Origin: Actinomycetota bacterium
GTDB taxonomy: Bacteria; Actinomycetota; Actinomycetes; S36-B12; UBA5976
Assembly: GCA_947373075.1 (NCBI GenBank)
Contig: CANBWF010000002.1
Coordinates: forward strand, 1-32,743
Reading direction: 5' to 3'
DNA: 32,743 nucleotides
The notes beneath the pieces are model-generated. The model saw nothing but the letters and a program-made list of their open reading frames with translations, did not search any database and was not told where the DNA came from. Made by a program: the position numbers and the translations under genes. Numbering within the stretch: the first letter of the stretch is position 1; each line of letters begins with the position of its first letter. This document shows, in pieces, positions 1 through 7,130 of the stretch.

Positions 1-114
1 TGCCAATGAACCAGCAGTAATTGCGGTTAATTCAAATGACGGATGTGCATGGATTAAACGAATAAGTTCAGCACCGGCATAACCGGATGCCCCCGCAATA
101 GCTACAGTTGTCAT
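1..114 (-). CDS. argC: N-acetyl-gamma-glutamyl-phosphate reductase, N-terminal fragment
   Basis: Only the first 38 codons are inside the window; the gene runs off the left edge. The visible peptide starts MTTVAIAGASGYAGAELIR, the Rossmann-fold nucleotide-binding start typical of ArgC (GASGYAG motif at residues 8-14). ArgC reduces N-acetylglutamyl phosphate to the semialdehyde with NADPH, the third step of arginine synthesis. The ATG at 114-112 is preferred because a perfect TATAAT box ends 6 bases upstream, so the message is probably leaderless, and an ARG box lies just beyond it. In mycobacteria argC heads the argCJBDFRGH operon near pheT, matching this location. The rest of the protein, including the catalytic Cys, cannot be seen. 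Confidence 0.9.
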   Translation of the reverse strand, partial: MTTVAIAGASGYAGAELIRLIHAHPSFELTAITAGSLA

Positions 115-149
115 TTCTCAATTATACATACTTATGCATAATTGCATAA
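115..149 (-). promoter_or_regulatory. argC promoter with ARG box (ArgR operator)
   Basis: Read on the minus strand, a perfect -10 hexamer TATAAT lies at 126-121 and is followed by 6 bases and the argC ATG, placing the likely transcription start at or next to the A of the ATG. Positions 132-149 read TTATGCATAATTGCATAA on the plus strand: 7-base inverted arms (TTATGCA/TGCATAA) around a 4-base AT centre, which fits the ARG box pattern bound by ArgR. A second AT-rich half-similar sequence overlaps the -10 region. The operator covers the spacer and -35 area, so arginine-dependent repression by blocking polymerase is the natural reading. The promoter and box are seen; ArgR binding is inferred. Confidence 0.75.
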
Positions 150-175
150 CTTGGGAAATGTCCAAGCGACCAAAC

Positions 176-202
176 GTTTAGTGGACTAGGAATCCACTAA
201 AC
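176..202 (-). terminator. Hairpin downstream of the GH16 gene
   Basis: A perfect 10-base inverted repeat, GTTTAGTGGA and TCCACTAAAC, encloses a 7-base loop. It begins 15 bases after the stop codon of the GH16 gene in the direction of transcription. No strong T run follows, which is common for actinobacterial terminators. It also separates this transcript from the argC promoter. A role as an intrinsic terminator is likely but unproven. Confidence 0.6.
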
Positions 203-216
203 CCACAATCGCCCAA

Positions 217-3200
217 CTACGGAGTAAGCGTTACCTTGCCTACGCCATTGACCGAGTAAAACTTTAGGTAATCCACGGTCATGCTGGTGGTAGTTAGAGC
301 AGAGTCAATATTTCCGCCCATTCCCCCACCCATCGCAACATTGAGAATTGCATAGAACTTAGGATCTGCCCCACCACTTGTTGGACCAAATGGCCACAAG
401 TTATTAGGCACACTGGCTTTGTTCAATGTGTAATTTGCAGTGCCATCGATGTACCAAGTCAGCGAAGTTGCCGTCCACAGCAGACCATAAGTGTGATACG
501 CGTCAGAAAGTTTGGTACTCAAGGAAACCGTATTGTTTCCAGGCCCCTGGATGTGATCCCACTGGTTTGTATTAGCCCAATGCGCAGTTCCCCAGTTGGT
601 GTAAGGAGCGTTTCCCTCACCTTCCATGATGTCAATTTCTCCACACAGCGGCCAGGCCCTAGTTGCAATATCTTGACCTAGCATCCAGAAAGCTGGCCAA
701 GTTCCGCCACCCGCCGGATTTTTAATACGAGCTTCCAAATATCCGTAAGTAAAATTCACCTTGCCGTATGTAGTAATTTTTCCGCTACTCCAAGTGCATT
801 TTCCGTAATAGCAATCAGGCGCCGTGTTTGTCGCGAGTTTGTTAGCCGTCATTACTAAGCCTGATGAGCCATTTAACTTGTTTGCATCAGCGGTGTACCA
901 CTCGCGCTCACCATTACCCCAGCCACAGTTACCCGAACTACAACCATCCTGAAGATCTGCGGTCCAATAACTAGCATTTGGTCCAGTGCCCGCCGTACCA
1001 GTGAATTCGTCCTGCCATAGCAGTGACATTGCAGGCGATGGCGTTGGTGATGCTGCAGGAGCTTGGTCGTAAGCGATGTTGATGATGTCTACGATGTCAG
1101 TGCTGACATTATTTACATACGCTGAAATCTGGGTGTATAAATTGCTACCCACAACATCAGTATTAACAATTGCAAAACTTACATTTCCGCTTGCATCCGT
1201 TAACGCACTTACCGTGCCCTGATGCACACCAGTGCCTGGATCCCAGCCACTGGTTGAAACTGAGCCAACGCGAACATGAGATGTGGAGTTGCTATAACCC
1301 TTACCCAAAATTAGAGTCACTGACTTATTTGCAGCGACTGCGCCCAATCTGTCCGTTACATGGAAAGTTACTGTCTTAGTAGAACTAACTGGCAGGTGAA
1401 TAGTTCCGTAATGCAAACCACTTGCATACCAGCCGTAACTAACCCAAAGCGCAGCATCTCCAGTATTTTGCACAAAGTCAGTGTTGTTGAAAGTTGTTTG
1501 TCGGATAGTCCACGGTCCAGCCGTAGTTGGAGTAGGAGTGGCCGTCGCAGTCGCAGTCGCCGTAGCGGTGGCCGTCGCAGTCGCAGTCGCCGTGGCGGTA
1601 GCAGTTGGCGTAGCGGTGGCGGTAGCAGTCGGCGTTGTACCAGGTGTTCTAAACGTTGCAGTTATTGGATCCGTTGAATACGCCGGACCTTTTTGTCTGA
1701 TTTCAAAAGTTGAACCAACCGTTGCACCAGTGAATGTTGCAATGAAATAGCCACTGCCATTTGCATCCAGCATTAATTGACACTGAGTATTGGCACCATC
1801 TGGATAGCAACTTGAACTTGACCATGGAGACGCGCCATCGGTGTGCGGAACACTTGAAGTCACGCCAGCAGAGATTCCATCTAGCGTGATCAATACTCGT
1901 TTACCAGAATTTGCAGCATTCGATGTGTAATTGATCCGCACAGGACGGCCTACATCAACATTAACCGCACCAGCAGTTACGGCTCGATTTGTGCCATCAA
2001 CTGTGACTGATACATTCGCGATCGGTCCACATAGCTGGGCAGCATCCCCTGCACATTCGAATGAGGTCAATGTTGGAGTTGGAGTTGCAGTTGCAGTTGG
2101 AGTCGACGAAACAGACGCTGTAGCAGTGGCAGTTGGTGACGCAGACGCAACTGCAATCAAAATAGATTGGGTAAGTTGCGAAGCCGCCGCATATAACGCG
2201 TTTCCTGAATTACTTGCCTTGATAGTGCATGTTCCTAGAGCAACCGGATGCACCGCCTTGGCCACCACTGTACAAATAGTTGGGGTTGAGCTTGTGAATG
2301 TAGTGGTTCCTGCATCGGCAGTTGCATCGAGTGTCTGATTAGCAGAAGTCAACGACATGTTAACTAATGGAGTCCAGTCGATCGCGTTAATTCCCTTTGT
2401 AACAGTAAGTGAGCGAGTTACCGCCTTCGCCACACCAAAAATCTCGTCGCCAAGGTTTGTTGCCTTCAATTTGCAGGCACCAGGTTTGATAGGCGTGACA
2501 TCTAAATCTGTGACTGAGCAGATAAGCGGAGATGTACTAATTACTTGCGTTACCCCGCCCGTTTCAGTTACGTCTAACGTTTGAACATCCCCATAATTCA
2601 TTGCTGAAGGCGCTGTGAAGTAAATGGCGTTCTTGGTAGCCACTGGCTTTAGAGTCTTAGCCGCAATAGCACTGTTGCCTAGGTAGTTTGTAGTTCGCAA
2701 TCTAAATGCATAGCCAAATCCGTTAGTTAAGTCTGTGATAACAATTGGACTACTTGTCGCGCTTTCCCAAGTCGCGCCCGCATCCATCGAGTAACTAACA
2801 TCTGTAATGGTTGAACCATTTGAGCTGCCAAGTGTGTAATTGATTTCCAGAGTTCGACTCTCGGACGTGTCGATAGTCTTGATAACGGGAACGGTTGGCA
2901 CCTTTGGCGCAACTGTGGATGGTGCCATGCTTACAAATGCAGAGTTCTGCGACTGGCCTACTCTGTTAATCGCATAGACGACAAAGTCGTAAAGGGAATT
3001 ATTGGTCAGGTTTGCAAAAGTAAATGAAGTAGCTGTCGCTCCAGGAAATGCCGAAAGAGTTACAGGACCATTTGAAGCTAGGACTCGATAGCCAGTTATT
3101 GCTGAACCACCGTTATTTGCTGGCGCAGTCCACCGAATTGTGGCAATGGTATTACCGCGAGTGACTTGTACATTCTGCGGAGCATCAGGAACGGTGACGA

Positions 3201-3300
3201 CCGGCGCAGATAACGCCGGACTGATCAGAAAAACAAATGCTGATGCAACTGCGAATGTTGTCGATTTTAGGACTCGCTTGCCGCGCATTTTTTCCCACAT
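217..3300 (-). CDS. Secreted modular glycoside hydrolase family 16 (laminarinase-like) protein
   Basis: A 1027-residue predicted secreted enzyme. In order: signal peptide (about 1-32; basic start, hydrophobic core, cut near ALSA), fibronectin type III domain (about 38-126), a second FN3-like domain (about 135-220), two related Ig-like repeats each with a Cys pair (about 224-300 and 305-384), Ser/Thr/Pro/Ala linker (about 385-412), a Cys-containing beta domain (about 413-551), a Thr-Ala linker (about 553-592), another beta domain (about 595-745), and a C-terminal GH16 catalytic domain (about 759-1017). The catalytic signature EIDIME (about 888-893, bases 639-622) holds the nucleophile Glu, assisting Asp and acid/base Glu. 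GH16 enzymes hydrolyse beta-1,3 or mixed beta-glucans; the exact substrate is not certain. No sortase motif or C-terminal membrane anchor is visible. An alternative start is Met5 (ATG at 3288), which has a GGGA just upstream. Confidence 0.88.
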   Translation of the reverse strand: MWEKMRGKRVLKSTTFAVASAFVFLISPALSAPVVTVPDAPQNVQVTRGNTIATIRWTAPANNGGSAITGYRVLASNGPVTLSAFPGATATSFTFANLTNNSLYDFVVYAINRVGQSQNSAFVSMAPSTVAPKVPTVPVIKTIDTSESRTLEINYTLGSSNGSTITDVSYSMDAGATWESATSSPIVITDLTNGFGYAFRLRTTNYLGNSAIAAKTLKPVATKNAIYFTAPSAMNYGDVQTLDVTETGGVTQVISTSPLICSVTDLDVTPIKPGACKLKATNLGDEIFGVAKAVTRSLTVTKGINAIDWTPLVNMSLTSANQTLDATADAGTTTFTSSTPTICTVVAKAVHPVALGTCTIKASNSGNALYAAASQLTQSILIAVASASPTATATASVSSTPTATATPTPTLTSFECAGDAAQLCGPIANVSVTVDGTNRAVTAGAVNVDVGRPVRINYTSNAANSGKRVLITLDGISAGVTSSVPHTDGASPWSSSSCYPDGANTQCQLMLDANGSGYFIATFTGATVGSTFEIRQKGPAYSTDPITATFRTPGTTPTATATATPTATATATATATATATATATATATPTPTTAGPWTIRQTTFNNTDFVQNTGDAALWVSYGWYASGLHYGTIHLPVSSTKTVTFHVTDRLGAVAANKSVTLILGKGYSNSTSHVRVGSVSTSGWDPGTGVHQGTVSALTDASGNVSFAIVNTDVVGSNLYTQISAYVNNVSTDIVDIINIAYDQAPAASPTPSPAMSLLWQDEFTGTAGTGPNASYWTADLQDGCSSGNCGWGNGEREWYTADANKLNGSSGLVMTANKLATNTAPDCYYGKCTWSSGKITTYGKVNFTYGYLEARIKNPAGGGTWPAFWMLGQDIATRAWPLCGEIDIMEGEGNAPYTNWGTAHWANTNQWDHIQGPGNNTVSLSTKLSDAYHTYGLLWTATSLTWYIDGTANYTLNKASVPNNLWPFGPTSGGADPKFYAILNVAMGGGMGGNIDSALTTTSMTVDYLKFYSVNGVGKVTLTP
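1525..1644 (-). repeat. Tandem repeat encoding a Thr-Ala/Pro-Thr linker
   Basis: About 120 bases of near-perfect short tandem repeat; the plus strand alternates units such as GTCGCA, GTCGCC, GTAGCG and GTGGCC. In the GH16 gene this encodes alternating Thr-Ala with a few Pro, an extended probably disordered linker between two beta domains. Varied third codon positions suggest selection to keep the peptide while limiting DNA identity. A shorter related linker lies at about 2062-2150. Long alternating frames on the opposite strand here are by-products of the repeat. Confidence 0.9.
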
Positions 3301-3397
3301 TCAATTGAGCCGGATTGGCTATTGCCATTTAATCACAAACCTTGCGAATTGCTCACAAGTAGTCGAACAATAAAGTGATTCTTGGCTAAATCTTGGA

Positions 3398-3411
3398 TAA
3401 GTGGACACTTA
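3398..3411. repeat. Short perfect inverted repeat between surface genes
   Basis: TAAGTGGACACTTA has 6-base arms around GA, in the 135-base gap between the FrhB-like gene and the GH16 gene. It could be an operator for the GH16 gene or part of a termination structure for the FrhB-like gene. It is not followed by a T run on the minus strand (the T-rich stretch precedes it), so a canonical terminator is unlikely. No clear promoter was identified in the rest of the gap. Confidence 0.3.
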
Positions 3412-3435
3412 CCGAGAAAAAGAAAAACTTGGCAT

Positions 3436-4743
3436 TTAGATCTTTCGCCGAGTCGGTATCTTCGATGCCAGCCTAATTAGCAAGTAATCAAACTTTAAAC
3501 GCTTATTGAAATGTGAAACTGAGTCTGCTACTTCCCTGCTTTCACCCCACACAATATTGCTTCGCTTGGCGAGGCGGTACCGAGCCAGAGACACCAAATT
3601 TGTTCGAGTTGGCGTAAGCGAAGGTTTTACACGAACCGGTGGCACAAACTTTCTACCAATTTTTCTAATTGCTATTCGAGCCGCGATTCCATCCTGACGA
3701 TGGCGCAACGTGGCATTCTGCGATTCGAGTAGTCGTTTGATAGGTAATTCAGTAAATGCGACATTCCCTTTAGCTGATGCTGACTGCAAAGAAGCTAAGG
3801 CGGTTGCAGATCTAACCAGCACTACTGAAGTTCCAAGAGCGTCTTCGCTTTCTGGCTTCAACCAGGCATCGCCAAACACAACGTCAGCCATTTCTGCGCC
3901 CACATCATCACAGAAGTCGCATAGCAAAGGTTTAAACAATCCGAATTGCCAGCCACCGTTTGGAACATCGCTCATGAGACTTGTTTCCACTTGCTGATTA
4001 ACCTCAACCTGGTACCCATATTTACTGGCAGGCCGATCCGCAATTTTGGTGCGGTAGTCAATCAATTCGCCTTTCGATGGCTTGCTACACGCAACAAGAT
4101 ATTCGGTCCAAGACTTAGATTTCCAATGCCCACAGAAAAACGAAACAAAATGTTGGATCGCCCCAAAACTTTCTGGACTTGATTGCGAAAGCCTTCTAAC
4201 GGCTGCGGTGAAGCATGGGTTAGCTACTATGGCTACCTTTGATTCGTCGGCAACAAATTCGGCGAGTTTGTGCAAATCTACTGGGAAGTAGCGTGTTTTA
4301 CAGCTTGCTCGTACTTCTTCACTCGACTTGGATTTAACATATTCGAAACCGCCACCAGCTTTTGGTGCGACATGAATAACGGCATCGACCAAACCTGAAT
4401 CCAAAATTTCACTGATATACTCAGTGAGCATTCCACCGCTACTACTAAGTGATCGCTGACTCGTCAGACTGTGTCCGACAAGTGCAGTTCTAATAGGACC
4501 CATTCTCGTGATTTGATCTAAGTCTGGAAAAGTTGCTGCCGATTCAGCACTTAGAGTTCTTGTTCCGTGGACTGCAGGACATACCGAGATTCCTCGCCCA
4601 GCATCATCACCAATCCGGATCGGCAACGGCATTGGACCTTCAGTGTCTAACTTCCAAGCTTCAGGTGCAACGACCGCGCACAGTCCACACCCAATGCACA
4701 AACCTGACTGAACCACTTGTTCGATGGACTTTAGTTTCTTCAT
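3436..4743 (-). CDS. FrhB/FdhB-like iron-sulfur protein (coenzyme F420 hydrogenase beta subunit family) in a glycan locus
   Basis: A 435-residue protein with an N-terminal ferredoxin-like site, C16-x2-C19-x2-C22, followed by Ala-Pro instead of Cys-Pro; a further Cys-Pro occurs at 55-56. This is a 3+1 cysteine arrangement able to hold an Fe-S cluster. The middle and C-terminal parts carry family landmarks: ANPC, FFCGHW, and CDFCDDVGAEMADVVFGDAW, the Cys-x2-Cys...Asp-x3-Gly-Asp pattern of the FrhB/FdhB C-terminal domain. Members in polysaccharide clusters often sit beside a pyruvyl transferase family gene, as here, where the neighbour is transcribed divergently 71 bases away. Its reaction is not known; a redox or sugar-modification step in surface glycan synthesis is an inference. 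No membrane segment or signal peptide is seen. AGGTG lies 6 bases before the ATG. Confidence 0.8.
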   Translation of the reverse strand: MKKLKSIEQVVQSGLCIGCGLCAVVAPEAWKLDTEGPMPLPIRIGDDAGRGISVCPAVHGTRTLSAESAATFPDLDQITRMGPIRTALVGHSLTSQRSLSSSGGMLTEYISEILDSGLVDAVIHVAPKAGGGFEYVKSKSSEEVRASCKTRYFPVDLHKLAEFVADESKVAIVANPCFTAAVRRLSQSSPESFGAIQHFVSFFCGHWKSKSWTEYLVACSKPSKGELIDYRTKIADRPASKYGYQVEVNQQVETSLMSDVPNGGWQFGLFKPLLCDFCDDVGAEMADVVFGDAWLKPESEDALGTSVVLVRSATALASLQSASAKGNVAFTELPIKRLLESQNATLRHRQDGIAARIAIRKIGRKFVPPVRVKPSLTPTRTNLVSLARYRLAKRSNIVWGESREVADSVSHFNKRLKFDYLLIRLASKIPTRRKI

Positions 4744-4802
4744 GCATTACACCTAGTGACTAGAGCCGACAGCGGGATACTGCCTTGATTCTAGCGAAGT
4801 GT

Positions 4803-4814
4803 TAGGCTCAAACC
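4803..4814 (+). promoter_or_regulatory. Leaderless -10 element of the pyruvyl transferase-like gene
   Basis: TAGGCT (4803-4808) matches the TANNNT actinobacterial -10 pattern and ends exactly 6 bases before the ATG at 4815, putting the transcription start at the initiation codon. No Shine-Dalgarno sequence precedes the gene, consistent with a leaderless message. The 71-base gap must also hold the promoter of the divergent FrhB-like gene. Confidence 0.5.
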
Positions 4815-5990
4815 ATGCATCCAAAATCCATCGCCAAGGACGTTGTGCGCCGGCTTAAGCGCCTTTACGCGAATCAATATTTGAACATGGCGAAACCCGC
4901 TTCCAAGAAAACTGGTCACCTTACAGCTCTATGGGCTGCGCCACGACTTACCACCAATGTTGGTGATCGCGCTTTAACAACTGGCTCAACTTTTGGAATT
5001 GGCCCTTCAAAAACCTTTCTTCTGTCACGAGATGAATATGCAATCTCATCGGAACTTGCGGCTGAAGTTCGAATCGACAAGGCCCTTGACCTTGCCAGTG
5101 GCTCCAAATTTAAAGAAAAATTCAAAACCATAGTTGACGCCGCATCTGTATGTGATTCTCTTTATATGATTGGCGCAGACATGATGGATGGCAAATATAA
5201 TCCTGATGCCAGTATGCGCAGATGGCGGATTGCAGAATGGTTTGCCAAAAACGTTGGCCCATCAGCAGTTGTTTCTATGAGTTGGAATACTAATCCGCAC
5301 CCGCTTTCAGTCACAGCTATAAAACGGGCTAGTGCTGCTGGCGTAAAGATATTCACCCGGGATGCTCTCTCGCAAGAACGCCTCCTAGAAATTGGAGTGA
5401 AGTCAATACTTACAAGTGATGTTTCGTTTGTAACCACCGAGCTTCGGGAACCAAATCTAGAAATTCAAAACTGGTTGAAGTCGGAAAAACGCACCGTAAT
5501 TGTTACTGTCAGTGACTGGGTAGTTAACAACAGCGCGATTTTTGAACTTCTCAAGTCGTCACTTAACTCGATCAATGCCAATTTCCAATTTCTTTTCGTT
5601 CCCATGGTTTCTGATGGGCAGAGCAGAGACTTGGAAGCGTGTGTGAAGCTTGCTGACGAAGTTGGCGGCTGGGTATTGCCTGAACTCCTGCGTCCCGAAG
5701 AATTGCGTTGGATTGCTAAGGAATCTGCCTTTGGAATTTCAGCTCGAATGCATTGCTGCCTACTCGGCTTTGCAGCTGGATTGCCAGCAATTGGCATTGA
5801 ATACCAAGGGAAATTTAAAGGCACTTTTGACATGCTTGGCCAAGCCAGATTTGCAATCGAGCCCGCCGCTTTCACGGAAAAATTTCCACAAGCTTTTGCA
5901 GAATTACTCAGCAACCACGGCGAATTGAGAAATGAAATTTCGATTCAGATTCCAGCGATTTCAGAAACCGCTCAATCTACCTTTCGATAA
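4815..5990 (+). CDS. Polysaccharide pyruvyl transferase family protein
   Basis: A 391-residue cytoplasmic protein. The start of the conserved region shows the family's N-terminal glycine-containing segment (TTNVGDRALT, about residues 54-63), and the C-terminal half carries the hallmark SARMHCCLLGFAAGLPAIGI followed by YQGKFKG, equivalent to the Ser-x-Arg-x-His...Gly-x-Pro...Lys motif of CsaB/WcaK-type enzymes. Such enzymes move pyruvate from phosphoenolpyruvate onto sugars as a ketal, giving the polymer negative charge; some family members have other or unknown acceptors. Pairing with the FrhB-like gene and nearby glycosyltransferase, exporter and acyltransferase genes supports a surface glycan role. 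The start is supported by a -10 box 6 bases upstream. Its stop codon directly abuts the stop of the convergent glycosyltransferase gene. Confidence 0.82.
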   Translation: MHPKSIAKDVVRRLKRLYANQYLNMAKPASKKTGHLTALWAAPRLTTNVGDRALTTGSTFGIGPSKTFLLSRDEYAISSELAAEVRIDKALDLASGSKFKEKFKTIVDAASVCDSLYMIGADMMDGKYNPDASMRRWRIAEWFAKNVGPSAVVSMSWNTNPHPLSVTAIKRASAAGVKIFTRDALSQERLLEIGVKSILTSDVSFVTTELREPNLEIQNWLKSEKRTVIVTVSDWVVNNSAIFELLKSSLNSINANFQFLFVPMVSDGQSRDLEACVKLADEVGGWVLPELLRPEELRWIAKESAFGISARMHCCLLGFAAGLPAIGIEYQGKFKGTFDMLGQARFAIEPAAFTEKFPQAFAELLSNHGELRNEISIQIPAISETAQSTFR

Positions 5991-7094
5991 TTACAGCAAT
6001 CCTTGGTAAACCTCTATGTACTTAGTCACGTAGTTATCCCAAGATCGATCTTTCATATAATTTTTTGAACTATCTTTCATCAAGTCAATCTCTTGACTAG
6101 ATAACGTCTCAGCTATTTTCAGAGCGCTTGCCAGTCCAGCAACCTCATTATTTGGGTCGTACCATAAGGCCGAAGCTCGTGGGACCCAATTTAAAGAAGC
6201 TAAATCGGGCAATATGAGTGGAATGCCCAATTCCATGGCGTTGTTTACAATTCCAGAATTTGAAATTCTCCTAAATGGGCAAACTAAGAAATCCGCCGAA
6301 AACATCAGGTTACCGAATTCACTTTCTGACAAAAATGAAAACTTTAATGAATTTGCAATTTCATGTTTTTCTAATTCATCTGAGAGCAAGGAAAGCTTAG
6401 CCATTAGTTCAGGCTCACCAGGCGATCCAGCTACAGTTGCGTGCCCAGAGATTTGTGCCTCAATGGCGGCTTCCAAAAATAAGTCGGGACCCTTGTATTC
6501 GCGAACATGACCTAACGCTAGAAAATGCAAAGAGTCGGATTGAATCCCTAGTTCAGCTCTCGTGTCCGCTACAGATTGATTACTCAGTACAACTGGCTCA
6601 GCTGGAGGAATTATCGTCAAATTCTGTGCTGAAAAAGTTTCTATCAACTTAACTTTACTTTTCTGGTCAAAACAGATGATTGCATCACAGGCTGAAACCA
6701 AATTCTGCCGAGCTTTTCGATCATCTAGAAAAATCGGTTCATGCGGCAAGAAATTATGTGAAGTCCAGACTAATTTGAGCCCTGACACCCGGACTGAGAG
6801 CAGGAAAAATCTAAACCAAATGTAAAAGAATCGGCGGGCAAATTTACTTTTAAACCTCGTTCTTGCAAACTGACCGGCAACCCAGTGAATGTGGATAATT
6901 CTCAACCCGCTTATTCGATACCAAAACGGATAAATCGGCGAGAATAAAATAAGAAGAAATGCACTTTGCAATTTGGGCGATGACTTTATTGATTCAAAAC
7001 CAAATCTTGAAAGTGTTGCAACCAGTGAATTAACATGTGTGTTGTTGAACCAAACATAATGCACACACCGTGGCTTGGGTTTACTCAACTTCAC
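5991..7094 (-). CDS. Glycosyltransferase, GT4-like (GT-B fold)
   Basis: A 367-residue protein starting with GTG. The C-terminal half has the GT4 donor-binding pattern: FLALGHVREYKGPDLFLEAA (about residues 190-209) and SNSGIVNNAMELGIPLILPD, a variant of the usual E-x7-E motif in which the first Glu is replaced. The N-terminal half has short hydrophobic and basic segments (for example FLLILFSPIYPFWY and RRFFYIWFRFFLL) that could bind the membrane where lipid-linked acceptors sit. It probably adds a sugar to a surface glycan precursor; donor and acceptor are unknown. Several hand-counted 60-base lines give 28-38 percent GC, lower than the flanking core genes, suggesting a different history. The GTG is 7 bases after a TAGGCT -10 box and lacks a ribosome-binding site. 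Confidence 0.8.
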   Translation of the reverse strand: MKLSKPKPRCVHYVWFNNTHVNSLVATLSRFGFESIKSSPKLQSAFLLILFSPIYPFWYRISGLRIIHIHWVAGQFARTRFKSKFARRFFYIWFRFFLLSVRVSGLKLVWTSHNFLPHEPIFLDDRKARQNLVSACDAIICFDQKSKVKLIETFSAQNLTIIPPAEPVVLSNQSVADTRAELGIQSDSLHFLALGHVREYKGPDLFLEAAIEAQISGHATVAGSPGEPELMAKLSLLSDELEKHEIANSLKFSFLSESEFGNLMFSADFLVCPFRRISNSGIVNNAMELGIPLILPDLASLNWVPRASALWYDPNNEVAGLASALKIAETLSSQEIDLMKDSSKNYMKDRSWDNYVTKYIEVYQGLL

Positions 7095-7130
7095 ACTCAG
7101 TAGCCTATGGCACTCAGTAGAATTGCACTA
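7094..7130. promoter_or_regulatory. Compact divergent promoter with two 10-base direct repeats
   Basis: Only 35 bases separate the divergent start codons. On the plus strand TAGAAT (7118-7123) is 6 bases before the exporter ATG; on the minus strand TAGGCT (7107-7102) is 7 bases before the glycosyltransferase GTG. Both transcripts are probably leaderless. CACTCAGTAG occurs twice, at 7094-7103 and 7111-7120, a 17-base period, and each copy overlaps one of the -10 boxes. A shared regulator or sigma factor could act on both genes; this is inference. Confidence 0.5.

Noticed and set aside
1525..1644. Possible CRISPR or other spaced repeat array
   Set aside because: Units are 6-base and contiguous, without spacers, and are explained by a repetitive peptide.
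1481..1750. Plus-strand frame rich in alternating Val-Ala across the repeat
   Set aside because: It is the mirror of the Thr-Ala linker of the GH16 gene; it has no ribosome-binding site and cuts through a well-supported coding region.
3436..4743. True F420-reducing hydrogenase subunit
   Set aside because: No hydrogenase or F420 genes nearby; the glycan context and pyruvyl transferase neighbour point to the polysaccharide-associated branch of the family.
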